Assembly (NCBI GenBank): GCA_964640055.1
Contig: CAZXFH010000006.1
Location: 1 to 64,000 of the forward strand
DNA length: 64,000 bases
Direction: 5' to 3'
Source of the DNA: CAZXFH01 sp964640055
GTDB taxonomy: Bacteria; Fidelibacterota; UBA2242; JAFGTP01
In this document: piece by piece, positions 1 to 8,682 of the stretch
How the letters are laid out: each line of letters starts with the position of its first letter
Position numbering within the stretch: position 1 is the stretch's first letter
Program-made: the position numbers and the translations under genes
The notes under the pieces: model-generated
Databases searched by the model: none
Told to the model about the DNA's origin: nothing
The model's input: the letters and a program-made list of their open reading frames with translations, nothing else

Positions 1-1350
1 ATCTTTATTAGTCTGGCATTTTTAGTCACCTATTTCTTAGAGCTCCGCTTTGGGGTACCGGAAGAGTTATTAATTCCACCCAATGAAATTATATTGTGGC
101 TCAGCTGGTCGGTAATCTTTTGGGGGCTGATAATCGGCTTGAATGATTTATATATGATTGAATGGGATACCTCCCGGGTAGATGAAATCTTTTCTATTTT
201 AAAAATACTTATAGTTGGTGCTGTTTTCATATTTATCATTAATTACAGGATTGATATTCCGGTACTGGTAACCAAAGGTTTTTTCCTTATTTATTTGGCC
301 CTGCTTTTTATCAGTATAAGTATTGGACGATTGATCCTGATTACTTTTCTACGGAATTACAGTTTATTGGAATTTAAGAAACGTCCTACCCTAATTGTAG
401 GCACCAATCAGGCGGCTGTCAATATTGTCAACCAGATCAAGCACATCCCTATATTAAAATTTAAACCGGTTGGTTTCATTCAGGAAAAAGCGGGACAAAA
501 TAAAAAAGTAAATAGCTATCCGGTTCTGGGGGGCATAAGTGATATTCCCGATTTGATCAGGCAAAAAAATATTAAAGAAGCGATCATTGCCTTGGAAAAA
601 CCGGATCCCGATAAGATATTGAATTTAATTGCTATCTTTGATAAATATAATGTTTCCATAAAGTTATTACCGGAATATTATAGTTTAATGAGCGGCTTCC
701 GCACCTCTCATATTTATGGTATTTCTTTGGTCCGCTTTATCAGTTCCTCAATGAAAACCTGGGAATGGATTGTCAAACGGATGTTGGACATTTTAATCTC
801 AGTGATCGTTATCATTGGTTTTTTACCACTTTGGATCATTTTATCACTGGCAATTGTAATCGATTCTCCCGGTCCAGTGTTATACCGGCAGAAGCGCATG
901 GGGAAAAATAAATTAATATTCAATCTGTTCAAATTCCGTTCCATGGTTAAAGATGCTGAAAAACGATCAGGTCCTCAATGGGCTCAAAAAAAGGACCCTC
1001 GTATCACAAAGGTTGGCAAATTTTTACGCAAATCCGGATTAGATGAAATCCCGCAATTTATTAATGTTTTGATCGGAGAAATGAGTATTGTGGGGCCCCG
1101 ACCGGAGCGCCCCGTTTTTATTAAACGCTTAGAAAAGCAGATTAACTTTTATACCCGGCGCTTATTGGTTAAGCCCGGCATAACCGGGTGGGCCCAGTTA
1201 AAATATAAATATGATGAAAGCGTTGATGATGTAAAACAAAAGCTGAAAGATGATCTTTATTATATTCGCAATATGTCCGTTGCCTTGGATATAAAAATTA
1301 TCATTCAAACGGCGATTACTCTCTTTCAGAAATGGCGACTACACCATTAA
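1..1350 (+). CDS. Polyprenyl-phosphate sugar-1-phosphate transferase (WbaP/WcaJ type), 5' end missing
   Basis: The reading frame is open from the first base, so the true start lies upstream; a TTG at 94 is only an internal candidate. The visible 449 residues have membrane-spanning segments at the N-terminus, then a central nucleotide-binding-like region (RPTLIVGTNQAA). The C-terminal bacterial sugar transferase domain begins at about base 770, with the re-entrant helix KRMLDILISVIVI, the FRSM motif, the LDEIPQ motif and GPRPERP. Enzymes of this family move a hexose-1-phosphate from a nucleotide sugar onto undecaprenyl phosphate at the inner membrane, starting an exopolysaccharide or O-antigen repeat. 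The sugar cannot be told from sequence. The 74 bases that follow, before serS, are AT-rich. Confidence 0.93.
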   Translation: MFISLAFLVTYFLELRFGVPEELLIPPNEIILWLSWSVIFWGLIIGLNDLYMIEWDTSRVDEIFSILKILIVGAVFIFIINYRIDIPVLVTKGFFLIYLALLFISISIGRLILITFLRNYSLLEFKKRPTLIVGTNQAAVNIVNQIKHIPILKFKPVGFIQEKAGQNKKVNSYPVLGGISDIPDLIRQKNIKEAIIALEKPDPDKILNLIAIFDKYNVSIKLLPEYYSLMSGFRTSHIYGISLVRFISSSMKTWEWIVKRMLDILISVIVIIGFLPLWIILSLAIVIDSPGPVLYRQKRMGKNKLIFNLFKFRSMVKDAEKRSGPQWAQKKDPRITKVGKFLRKSGLDEIPQFINVLIGEMSIVGPRPERPVFIKRLEKQINFYTRRLLVKPGITGWAQLKYKYDESVDDVKQKLKDDLYYIRNMSVALDIKIIIQTAITLFQKWRLHH

Positions 1351-1424
1351 CCATAGATAAATTCATTATTAATAATTAATTTAACCCTTAATAATTAGAT
1401 CAGCTTATTAACATCGGAATTATA

Positions 1425-2699
1425 ATGCTAGAAATCAAAGAAATCAGAAAAGATCCTGAAAAATACCGCCAGGGATTAGAAGCCAAAAATGCAGGTGGAC
1501 AACTTAAGCAACTGCTGTCTTTGGATGAGAAACGGCGAAAATATATCACTGAAGTCGATAAATTGCGCGCGCTGCGTAATAAAGTATCCAAAGAGATCGG
1601 CGAACTGAAACAGACCGGACAACCGGCAGAGGCCAAGGTAAAAGAGATGCGTGATGTCGGAGAAAAGATTAAAACCCTGGATAACAAGATAAAAACAGTG
1701 GAAGCCGAAATCGAGGATCTGATGATCACGCTACCCAATATTCCCCATGAATCGGTTAAAGTTGGGTTTATCGCAGCGGATAATGAATTAATTAAATATT
1801 GGGGTAAGCAACCCGAGTATGATTTTCCCTTGATAGATCACCTTGATCTGGGAGAACACCTGGGAATCCTGGATTTACCGCGGGCAGCAAAAATATCCGG
1901 TACGGGCTTTCCTCTCTATTTGGGCGCCGGAGCGCGTTTGGAACGGGCTTTGATTAATTTTATGTTGGATTTTCATCATGAAAAACATCAGTACACGGAA
2001 GTTTTTCCACCCTTTTTAGTCAAGCGTGATGCTGCTTTCGGAACAGGCCAACTACCCAAGCTGGCAGAAGATATGTATAACACGACTGAAGATGACCTCT
2101 TTCTGATTCCAACCGCAGAAGTGCCCGTTACTAATATACACCGGGAAGAAATTATACCTGAGCAAAAGCTGCCTCTTAAATATACGGCTTATTCAGCTTG
2201 TTTTCGGCGGGAAGCAGGCTCTTACGGCAAAGAGACCCGTGGACTGTCCCGTGTTCATCAGTTCAATAAAGTGGAAATGGTGCAGCTGACCACCCCTGAT
2301 AACTCCTATCAGAAACTGGAACAAATTCTCGCTGAAGCAGAAGAGATCCTGCAAGCCCTAGGCCTGCATTACCGGGTCCTAAGTTTATGTTCCGGCGATC
2401 TCAGCTTTGCCGCGGCCAAATGCTATGATCTGGAGGTATGGGCGCCGGCCTCCGGGAAATTTTATGAAGTTTCCAGTGTCAGTAATTTTGAAGATTTTCA
2501 GGCCCGGCGCATGTCCATTCGCTACCGGCGTAGTGCAGACGGTAAGGTCGATTTTGTGCATACTTTAAATGGCTCCGGCCTGGCGACACCCCGTTTAATG
2601 ATTGCCCTTCTGGAGACCTATCAAACCGACGAAAAAACCTTTGTTGTCCCGGAGATCCTGCATCCCTATACCGGTTTTACCATGATAAAAAAGTATTGA
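1425..2699 (+). CDS. serS: Seryl-tRNA synthetase
   Basis: Class II aminoacyl-tRNA synthetase that charges tRNA-Ser (and tRNA-Sec, relevant because selA and selB are also encoded here). The length of 424 residues is normal. Residues 1-110 form the charged N-terminal coiled-coil arm. Motif 2 is seen as CFRREAGSYGKETRGLSRVH and motif 3 as NGSGLATPRLMIALLE near the C-terminus. The start is ATG with a weak CGGA upstream. A 20-base gap separates it from plsC, so co-transcription is likely. Confidence 0.98.
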   Translation: MLEIKEIRKDPEKYRQGLEAKNAGGQLKQLLSLDEKRRKYITEVDKLRALRNKVSKEIGELKQTGQPAEAKVKEMRDVGEKIKTLDNKIKTVEAEIEDLMITLPNIPHESVKVGFIAADNELIKYWGKQPEYDFPLIDHLDLGEHLGILDLPRAAKISGTGFPLYLGAGARLERALINFMLDFHHEKHQYTEVFPPFLVKRDAAFGTGQLPKLAEDMYNTTEDDLFLIPTAEVPVTNIHREEIIPEQKLPLKYTAYSACFRREAGSYGKETRGLSRVHQFNKVEMVQLTTPDNSYQKLEQILAEAEEILQALGLHYRVLSLCSGDLSFAAAKCYDLEVWAPASGKFYEVSSVSNFEDFQARRMSIRYRRSADGKVDFVHTLNGSGLATPRLMIALLETYQTDEKTFVVPEILHPYTGFTMIKKY

Positions 2700-2719
2700 T
2701 TGTTTAATTTTATTCAGGT

Positions 2720-3445
2720 ATGAACAAATTATCGGGAATGCTTAAGACTGCCTTTTTGATGTTGGTTACGGTCCTCTTGGCGATGATGGCTTTCCTATGT
2801 GGATTGGTTGATTGGCAGGGTAAACTGCATAGTCATTTTATGCGTTGGTGGGCGAGACTTTTTTTATTTACTAGTGGAATTCAACTCAGCTGCCAAGGTA
2901 AAGAAAATTTACAGCATGCCAATCCGGCGATTATTGTTATCAATCATGAAAGTGCCTTGGATATTCCGGTAGTTATTGCCGCTTTATCCATTCCCTTACG
3001 CTTTTTAGCGAAGATAGAACTGTTTCGGATTCCCATCTTCGGTTGGGCGCTTTTTTTAGGCGGCCATATTCCCGTAGACCGCCAAAACAGCCAGAAGGCG
3101 ATTAAAACCATTAATAAAAAATCTCAGCAACTGGTGGGCAGGGGAATCAATTTGATCGTCAGTCCGGAAGGGACGCGTAGTGTGGACGGTAAAATCAAAC
3201 CATTTAAAAAAGGTGGGTTTGTGCTGGCCAAGCGATATAGTATGCCTCTGATCCCCGTTACCATGATGGGCAATCGGTATTGTGTGCCTAAGAAATCAAT
3301 GCGGATAGAGCCGGGGAAACTAAAGGTGATGGTTGATCCTCCGGTCTATCCCCAGGATTATGACACCCTTGATCAGTGTATTACGGCAGTCAGGGCTCGG
3401 ATGGTAAGGCATAAAGAACAGTATGAAGCCGCCATAGCAGGTTGA
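2720..3445 (+). CDS. plsC: 1-acyl-sn-glycerol-3-phosphate acyltransferase
   Basis: Acylates lysophosphatidic acid to phosphatidic acid at the inner membrane, the second acylation in phospholipid synthesis. The 241 residues hold a hydrophobic N-terminal helix (about 9-30), the catalytic HX4D motif NHESALD (H76, D81), a second block FRIPIFGWAL, and the substrate-binding EGTR motif at about 150-153 (SPEGTRS). All core PlsC motifs are intact. The start ATG follows a short CAGG. The stop is 7 bases before the next gene. Confidence 0.95.
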   Translation: MNKLSGMLKTAFLMLVTVLLAMMAFLCGLVDWQGKLHSHFMRWWARLFLFTSGIQLSCQGKENLQHANPAIIVINHESALDIPVVIAALSIPLRFLAKIELFRIPIFGWALFLGGHIPVDRQNSQKAIKTINKKSQQLVGRGINLIVSPEGTRSVDGKIKPFKKGGFVLAKRYSMPLIPVTMMGNRYCVPKKSMRIEPGKLKVMVDPPVYPQDYDTLDQCITAVRARMVRHKEQYEAAIAG

Positions 3446-3452
3446 AATAATT

Positions 3453-4811
3453 ATGCTTAACTGCCTGCCCAGTTTTGTCGCTGAAAAAAGTACTCGCTTT
3501 ACCCAAGGCGAAAAAGCCATCTATAAAACTTGGCTGAATCAATCTTTTCCCCAGGAACATTTAAAAACCCTTGGGGGTCAAGATTTAAGTATTTTATCAC
3601 CGGGGGAGCGTAACGAAGTGGAAGGACCGGATTTCGAAGATGCCTTAATATTAATAGGCAATGAATTTAAACGCGGGAAAATAGAGATTCATCTTGATAA
3701 TCGTGATTGGTACCAGCACGGCCATCATACAGATGAGCTGTATAATGATGTTGTTTTGCATGTTGTGGCGAAGGCAGCCAGAGATCTTCCCATCAGGACG
3801 AAAAAGGGATCTCGGATACCGGTTCTACTGTTGCCAAGCAGGAGTATTTCAACCGAACAAACCGCCTACCAATGTCAAAATTGGCAATCTGTGCCTCGGG
3901 ATAAGGCTTTTGGTCTTTTTGGAGATTATGCCCATAAACGGTTTCAACGAAAGGCACAGCGAATTCGTGCTGAACTGTTCAAAACGGAAGCCGCACAGTT
4001 TTTCTACTTTGGAATCATGGATGTTCTGGGCTATAGCCGCAACCGCAATACTTTTCGGCGATTAGCACAATTACTACCTATTGGCGAGATTTATACGCTA
4101 TTAGAGCGGGAAACTGCTGATGCAAGACCGGTATTTCTGGAAAGTATCTTTTTAGGAACAGCCGGGTTTTTAAAAGATCCCGCCCGCTTGAAAATAAAGC
4201 AAAACAATCCCTATTTTGAAGGTTTGTTAAAGGTTTGGCGGCGTTCAAAAAAACGCTATAAACTGCCAGAGCTTTCTGATCCACAATGGCATTTCATGGG
4301 GTCCCGGCCGGCCAATCACCCACCACCGCGGTTAGCTGCTTTAGCCCAGATCATTTGCAACATATATCCTCAGAATCCGGCTCAGTTATGGCTAAACCGG
4401 TTAATGAAAGCGCAAAAATTTCCAGAAGTGCTGCTATGGGTGCGCGATTATTTTCAAATTCCGGCTGGACTATGGAGAAATCATCCGCTTTTCAGCTCCT
4501 GTGGGGGTCAGCATTTATTAGGGCGGGAACGAATAATGGATTTAATGATTAATTATCTGTTTCCCTTTGCCTGGGTGGTAGCCACCATGGGCAAGGATGA
4601 TGCCCTGAGGAAGCGGGCCAGCGCTTTTGCCTGGCAAGTCCCCCGTGGAGCGATTTCCGGAAAGATAGAGCGTTTATTACACCGTTTAAATATTGCCAAG
4701 TCTGAGATAAAAATTAATTATTTATTACAAGGTATCATCGAATTTGATAAACAGTTCTGTGCCTTGGAATTATGTCAATTATGTCCTTTGGAGCAGTATG
4801 CCAAACAATAA
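3453..4811 (+). CDS. DUF2851 family protein
   Basis: A 452-residue soluble-looking protein recognised as DUF2851, a family of unknown function common in Bacteroidetes and relatives. It has the conserved early segment LSPGERNEVEGPDFEDALI and a block DNRDWYQHGHHTDELYNDVVLHV (read as two adjoining parts), plus a C-terminal cysteine-rich tail (LELCQLCPLE). No signal peptide is evident. It lies between plsC and the heptose adenylyltransferase, whose start codon lies inside its last codons (4798 against stop 4809-4811), so translation of the two is probably coupled. The neighbours hint at an envelope link, but that is only context. Confidence 0.85.
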   Translation: MLNCLPSFVAEKSTRFTQGEKAIYKTWLNQSFPQEHLKTLGGQDLSILSPGERNEVEGPDFEDALILIGNEFKRGKIEIHLDNRDWYQHGHHTDELYNDVVLHVVAKAARDLPIRTKKGSRIPVLLLPSRSISTEQTAYQCQNWQSVPRDKAFGLFGDYAHKRFQRKAQRIRAELFKTEAAQFFYFGIMDVLGYSRNRNTFRRLAQLLPIGEIYTLLERETADARPVFLESIFLGTAGFLKDPARLKIKQNNPYFEGLLKVWRRSKKRYKLPELSDPQWHFMGSRPANHPPPRLAALAQIICNIYPQNPAQLWLNRLMKAQKFPEVLLWVRDYFQIPAGLWRNHPLFSSCGGQHLLGRERIMDLMINYLFPFAWVVATMGKDDALRKRASAFAWQVPRGAISGKIERLLHRLNIAKSEIKINYLLQGIIEFDKQFCALELCQLCPLEQYAKQ

Positions 4812-5292
4812 TAAAATAATCAGCTCATCCCAGGCCCGGAAACTTTCCAGACGGCTCAAGCAAGCCGGGAAGAAGCTTGTATTTACCAATGGTTGTTTTG
4901 ATATATTACATCTAGGGCATGTGGATCTGTTGGAAAAAGCGGCCAATTTTGGGGATGTTCTTTTGGTTGGATTGAACTCCGATGAATCGGTCAAAAAGAT
5001 AAAAGGAAAGCACCGACCGATAGTGCCGGAGACAGACCGGGCTCGTATTCTAATAGCCCTGCAGGCGGTAGCCTATGTTGTGATCTTCAATGAATCGACT
5101 CCTCGGACAGTTATCAGTGAGATAGTGCCGGATATACTTGTCAAGGGTGGTGATTATCAGCCAGAGAACATCGTGGGGCGCAATGTGGTTGAAAAAAATG
5201 GCGGAGAAGTGATTGTCGTGCCCTTGCTGCCAGACCACTCTACCACTGCCTTAATTAACAAAATTAAAAAGTTGCCAGGTAAAACGTCTTGA
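4798..5292 (+). CDS. rfaE2: D-glycero-beta-D-manno-heptose 1-phosphate adenylyltransferase
   Basis: Transfers AMP to heptose-1-phosphate to make ADP-heptose for the LPS inner core. The 164-residue stand-alone domain carries the cytidylyltransferase-type signature NGCFDILHLGHVDLLEKA, including the HxGH motif, followed by VGLNSDESVKKIKG and PDHSTT. A longer frame from 4744 is open, but the ATG at 4798 with GGAG just upstream gives the family-typical N-terminus. The kinase half (HldE N-domain) is not adjacent. It overlaps the DUF2851 stop by 14 bases. Confidence 0.95.
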   Translation: MPNNNKIISSSQARKLSRRLKQAGKKLVFTNGCFDILHLGHVDLLEKAANFGDVLLVGLNSDESVKKIKGKHRPIVPETDRARILIALQAVAYVVIFNESTPRTVISEIVPDILVKGGDYQPENIVGRNVVEKNGGEVIVVPLLPDHSTTALINKIKKLPGKTS

Positions 5293-5405
5293 CAATCTGT
5301 TCGGGATAGGCTAATTTTCCTTTGGTCATTATGACTTCTCCTATGCTGACACGAAGGTATAGGAGTTTACTTATCAAGCGCCCCGTAAAAGGGCCGGACG
5401 GATTG
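5293..5405 (+). ncRNA. Putative structured RNA element (identity unknown)
   Basis: Directly after the rfaE2 stop, bases 5293-5303 can pair with 5395-5405 (11 bp, two G-U pairs) to close a domain. Inside are a 9-bp stem 5338-5346/5357-5365 (CTCCTATGC with GTATAGGAG, one wobble), a 4-bp stem 5380-5383/5391-5394 with the 7-base loop CGTAAAA, and a small dyad 5325-5335 (GTCATTATGAC). The next gene starts at 5489. I do not recognise a known riboswitch. A possible promoter (5403-5432) overlaps its 3' edge, so it could be a 3' UTR element, an independent small RNA or a leader. The call rests on hand-folded pairing only. Confidence 0.4.
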
Positions 5406-5432
5406 AAAATGAAAGTGTATAAATTTTATATA
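5403..5432 (+). promoter_or_regulatory. Possible sigma-70 type promoter for the lytic transglycosylase gene
   Basis: TTGAAA at 5403-5408, an 18-base spacer, then TATATA at 5427-5432, lying 56 bases before the ATG at 5489 in an AT-rich tract. The match is moderate and AT-rich sequence gives many such matches by chance. Confidence 0.3.
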
Positions 5433-5488
5433 AATATATTCCATTTAGCGAGCTGATACCAATAACCCACAACTTTAAAAGGAACAAC

Positions 5489-7294
5489 ATGACTAGAGAG
5501 AATTGGTTTCGGGGCAGTTTTATAGTATGCTTACTCATGGTTTGGGTGATACCAACAACCCTCCAGGCGAAACTGACCGATATTGATCATCAAGATCCTG
5601 TGACCTATGTCAAAAATACGCTATCCGGTGAAGAAACTCCGGATCTGTTTGATATGTTATTCTCCGAGGCGAAAGCCTATTATATGGAAGCATTGATTGC
5701 ATCCTATTATGGCGATACCTCCGAAGTCAATTATTCTTTGGATCGCACTTTGCAGATTGTGACTGATATCAGTGAACTAGATAGCCTGAGCCTATTGCAA
5801 CAGGATGATTTCAATCGATTTTATGAGAAGTTGAATCATGACTTTCAAACACAATTTTCTTATCTGAATGGAGATTCCGGTACCTATAATATCGCCTCTA
5901 TTCGGGAGGAAATAAGTCAGACCATCACGGAGACCGTGGGAATCGGTGACGATACGCTGGTTGTATTGGAGGATCGGCCCGGTCACTTACCCATTGTAAC
6001 CTCCGGAAAAATCGAGAGAGTTATTGATTATTTCCAGAACCGCGAGCATGAACGCTTCCAGATCTGGTTGGATAATTCCCTTAAATACCGGGATATTATG
6101 TTGCCCATTTTGCGTAAGAGCGGATTACCGGAAGAAATATTTTATTTAGCCTTGATTGAAAGTGGATTTAATCCGGTGGCTTATTCTTATGCTCATGCCG
6201 CTGGTACTTGGCAATTCATTGCCTCGACCGGTGCCCTATATGGTTTGAAGCGCAATTGGTGGGTTGACGAACGCCGCGATCCGATCAAATCCACGCATGC
6301 CGCCGCAAAATATTTGACAGACCTGTATGATTATTTTAATGATTGGTTTTTAACGTTGGCCGCCTATAACTGCGGAAGAATGCGGGTCTTGCGGGCTATT
6401 CGGCGGGAGGAGACCCGGGATTACTGGAAACTAAAATCTCTTCCGCGCCAAACGCGCAACTATATTCCCACCCTGATGGCGGGTATTATTATCGCGAAAG
6501 ATCCGGAAAAATATGGATTTAAGAATCGTTCGTTGGATACCTGGAAATGGGACGAAATCGTCCTGAAAAGACCCTATGAATTGGAATCCATTTCACGTGT
6601 TTCAGACATACCCACGAAAGAAATCAAAGCTTATAATCCGGAATTAAGACGCTGGATGACTCCGCCGGATGTGGAAAATTATCTGCTCAAATTGCCCTAT
6701 GGGAAAGCCAAAGGATTAACTGCAAAATTAGAAGATGTGCCTGCCTATGAAGATCGGCCCCAATTCGTAACTCACAGGGTGAGAAGGGGACAGAATTTAA
6801 GTAATATTGCCCGCCGCTATCACACCAGCGTATCAGCCGTCGTTGCGGCCAACAATATCCGCAATCGTAACCAGATCAGAATCGGGCAGCAACTTAGAAT
6901 TCCCTTGAACAACTATTATTCCCAGCGATATACGCCCTCCGGAGATGATTACAGTATTCATACGGTAAGTCGGGGCGAAACACTCTATGGAATTGCCAAT
7001 CAATATCATGTCAGCTTGGGAACTTTACGTTCGTTTAATAATCTTTATGGTAAACGGTTCATTTATCCTGGACAGAAGATTAAAATACCTGGTAAGAACA
7101 ATAAAACTGATGACAAACTTCATACTGAGGGTAAGGAGAAATTAGTACATATTGTCCAAAGGGGAGAAACCCTGAGCGAAATTGCCGAACGATACCACGT
7201 CGGTCTAAGCAAAGTACGCTATTGGAATAATATTTACGGACGATATATCTATCCCGGTCAGCGCATTTTTATTTACAAATCCAAAGAGAGCTAA
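5489..7294 (+). CDS. Membrane-bound lytic murein transglycosylase D-like protein with three LysM repeats
   Basis: Cleaves peptidoglycan glycan strands in the periplasm with formation of 1,6-anhydro-muramoyl ends. The 601 residues have an N-terminal signal peptide (FIVCLLMVWVIPTTLQA) and a region of about 170 residues of unknown role. The SLT lysozyme-like domain has catalytic Glu at about 224 (LALIESGFNP) and the AAGTWQFI and LAAYNCG motifs. Three LysM peptidoglycan-binding repeats lie at about 427-471, 489-535 and 551-597. The start ATG has AAGGA at good spacing. sppA follows after 6 bases. Confidence 0.95.
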   Translation: MTRENWFRGSFIVCLLMVWVIPTTLQAKLTDIDHQDPVTYVKNTLSGEETPDLFDMLFSEAKAYYMEALIASYYGDTSEVNYSLDRTLQIVTDISELDSLSLLQQDDFNRFYEKLNHDFQTQFSYLNGDSGTYNIASIREEISQTITETVGIGDDTLVVLEDRPGHLPIVTSGKIERVIDYFQNREHERFQIWLDNSLKYRDIMLPILRKSGLPEEIFYLALIESGFNPVAYSYAHAAGTWQFIASTGALYGLKRNWWVDERRDPIKSTHAAAKYLTDLYDYFNDWFLTLAAYNCGRMRVLRAIRREETRDYWKLKSLPRQTRNYIPTLMAGIIIAKDPEKYGFKNRSLDTWKWDEIVLKRPYELESISRVSDIPTKEIKAYNPELRRWMTPPDVENYLLKLPYGKAKGLTAKLEDVPAYEDRPQFVTHRVRRGQNLSNIARRYHTSVSAVVAANNIRNRNQIRIGQQLRIPLNNYYSQRYTPSGDDYSIHTVSRGETLYGIANQYHVSLGTLRSFNNLYGKRFIYPGQKIKIPGKNNKTDDKLHTEGKEKLVHIVQRGETLSEIAERYHVGLSKVRYWNNIYGRYIYPGQRIFIYKSKES

Positions 7295-7300
7295 ATTCTT

Positions 7301-8173
7301 TTGAAGAGGTCCGATAAAATTATTGTTTCTCTTTTGGTCCTATTTTTAGTTGTCCTTTTTGTTTTACTCTATGCCGGGATAGGTTTTCAGCCTCGTTCGG
7401 CAGGGACTGGTATCAGAGGGAATATCGCTGTTATTCCTATTGAAGGCTTGATCTATGATCCGGATAAGACGGTCCACGAAATAAAGGATTATGCGGATCA
7501 GGGGAGTATCCGGGCCCTGGTCATAAGATTGAATTCTCCGGGGGGAGTGGTCGCGGCTTCACAGGAATTATACCTGGAACTGAAGCGCATTCGTGATCAG
7601 GGTAAACCAGTATTGGCTTCAATTGCTTCGACCGGTGCGTCCGGCGCATATTATGTGGCTTTGAGTGGTAGCCGGATCATGGCCAACCCCGGTAGTATTA
7701 CCGGGAGTATCGGTGTCGTGGTTAGTTTTCCGGAGATGCGGAAGCTGTTTGAAAAACTGGGGATTGACCAACGGGTTGTCAAAAGTGGTCAATACAAAGA
7801 TATCGGGTCACCTTTTCGAACCTTTTCAAAGCAAGACAGTTTGCGGTTTCAGGAAGTTGTGGATGATTTATATGATCAATTTATCGAGGCGATTTTAGCC
7901 GAGCGTCCCATCCCAAAAAAGGACTTGTTAAAAATTGCAGATGGACGTATTTTAACAGGCAGACAAGCGCTAAGTTATGGATTAATTGATACTTTGGGGA
8001 CTCTGGAAGATGCCATTTCACTGGCGGGGAAGTTAGCAGGAATTAAAGGTAAACCGCAGCCTGTTTATACCAGGCAAAAGCGTTTAAGCTTGTGGGATCT
8101 TTTATTCAGTGATATTAGAAATGTTTTATCAACTATTAAACCAATTCCTTCCTGGGAATATCTTTTAAAATAA
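7301..8173 (+). CDS. sppA: Signal peptide peptidase SppA, short (36K) type
   Basis: Membrane-anchored serine protease that degrades cleaved signal peptides. It starts at TTG; one N-terminal transmembrane helix (about 8-27) is followed by a ClpP-like fold. The Ser/Lys dyad is Ser114 (TGASGAYYVA) and Lys166 (SGQYKDIGSP), 52 residues apart as in the 36K Gram-positive/archaeal form. RLNSPGG and the MANPGSITGSIGV segment are also present. At 290 residues it is the single-domain form rather than the 67K E. coli tandem form. It probably shares a transcript with the transglycosylase. Confidence 0.94.
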   Translation: MKRSDKIIVSLLVLFLVVLFVLLYAGIGFQPRSAGTGIRGNIAVIPIEGLIYDPDKTVHEIKDYADQGSIRALVIRLNSPGGVVAASQELYLELKRIRDQGKPVLASIASTGASGAYYVALSGSRIMANPGSITGSIGVVVSFPEMRKLFEKLGIDQRVVKSGQYKDIGSPFRTFSKQDSLRFQEVVDDLYDQFIEAILAERPIPKKDLLKIADGRILTGRQALSYGLIDTLGTLEDAISLAGKLAGIKGKPQPVYTRQKRLSLWDLLFSDIRNVLSTIKPIPSWEYLLK

Positions 8174-8189
8174 GAAGGGTGGGGGATTT

Positions 8190-8480
8190 ATGACCAAAGC
8201 AGATATTGTCAATATTGTTGCCCATGAAACAGGATTAACCAAAATAGATACACAAGCAGTTGTAGAAGGCTTTTTATCGACAGTATCCAATGCTTTACAT
8301 CGGGGAGAGCGAGTTGAATTTCGTGGATTCGGTAGTTTCAATTTAAAGAAAAGAAAACCGAAGAAGGCCCGTAATCCCGGAACCGGAGAAGAGATTAGAC
8401 TGCCGGAGCGCGTGGTACCTGTTTTTAAACCGTCCAAGAAACTCAAACAAAGTATTAATAGTGAACATATTAGCCAGTAA
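8190..8480 (+). CDS. HU/IHF family DNA-binding protein
   Basis: Small basic nucleoid protein of 96 residues. It has the usual N-terminal helices (MTKADIVNIVAHETGLTK), the FRGFGSFNLKKRK strand region, the beta-arm tip RNPGTGEEIRLP, and a terminal FKPSKKLKQ. It binds and bends DNA, probably as a dimer. The start ATG follows AGGGTGGGG. A second HU-type gene is at 50705. It could be annotated as either HU or IHF; sequence alone does not separate them. Confidence 0.95.
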   Translation: MTKADIVNIVAHETGLTKIDTQAVVEGFLSTVSNALHRGERVEFRGFGSFNLKKRKPKKARNPGTGEEIRLPERVVPVFKPSKKLKQSINSEHISQ

Positions 8481-8524
8481 ATCTTGTTTGGTAACCGCTT
8501 AAGACAAAGAGGGAGAACTCAGCT

Positions 8525-8620
8525 ATGCCAAGTGGAAAGAAAAGAAAGAAAAAAAAGATATCCACACATAAACGGAAGAAACGTCGTAAGAGAGACCGCC
8601 ATAAGAAAAAAAATAAATAA
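8525..8620 (+). CDS. AURKAIP1/COX24 (mS38-like) small ribosome-associated protein, 31 aa
   Basis: A 31-codon ORF preceded by AGAGGGAG at good spacing, encoding an extremely basic peptide that begins MPSGKKRKKKK, continues ISTHKRKKRRKRDRHKK and ends KNK. This is the pattern of the tiny Bacteroidetes/FCB proteins named AURKAIP1/COX24 domain proteins, which resemble the C-terminus of mitochondrial small-subunit protein mS38. A role on the 30S subunit is inferred from that relation. The gene is followed at 24 bases by a strong terminator. It is short enough to be missed by most gene callers. Confidence 0.85.
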   Translation: MPSGKKRKKKKISTHKRKKRRKRDRHKKKNK

Positions 8621-8643
8621 CTATCTATTTTTAAAAAGAGAGG

Positions 8644-8681
8644 AGTGGCTTTTGGGATAATTGTATCTCAGCCACTTTTTT
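8644..8681 (+). terminator. Rho-independent terminator abutting the xseA start codon
   Basis: AGTGGCT (8644-8650) pairs with AGCCACT (8670-8676), and inside it GGGATA pairs with TATCTC around an ATTG loop, followed by a run of T to 8681. The xseA ATG begins at 8683, so nothing resembling a ribosome binding site separates the hairpin from the next gene. Confidence 0.9.
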
Positions 8682-8682
8682 C

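Noticed and set aside
5338..5400. Resemblance to a purine riboswitch (CCGTAAA in a loop, GGAGTTT nearby)
   Set aside because: The P1-P2 joining segment would be more than 30 bases, the TTTCTACC core is absent, and the downstream gene has no purine link.
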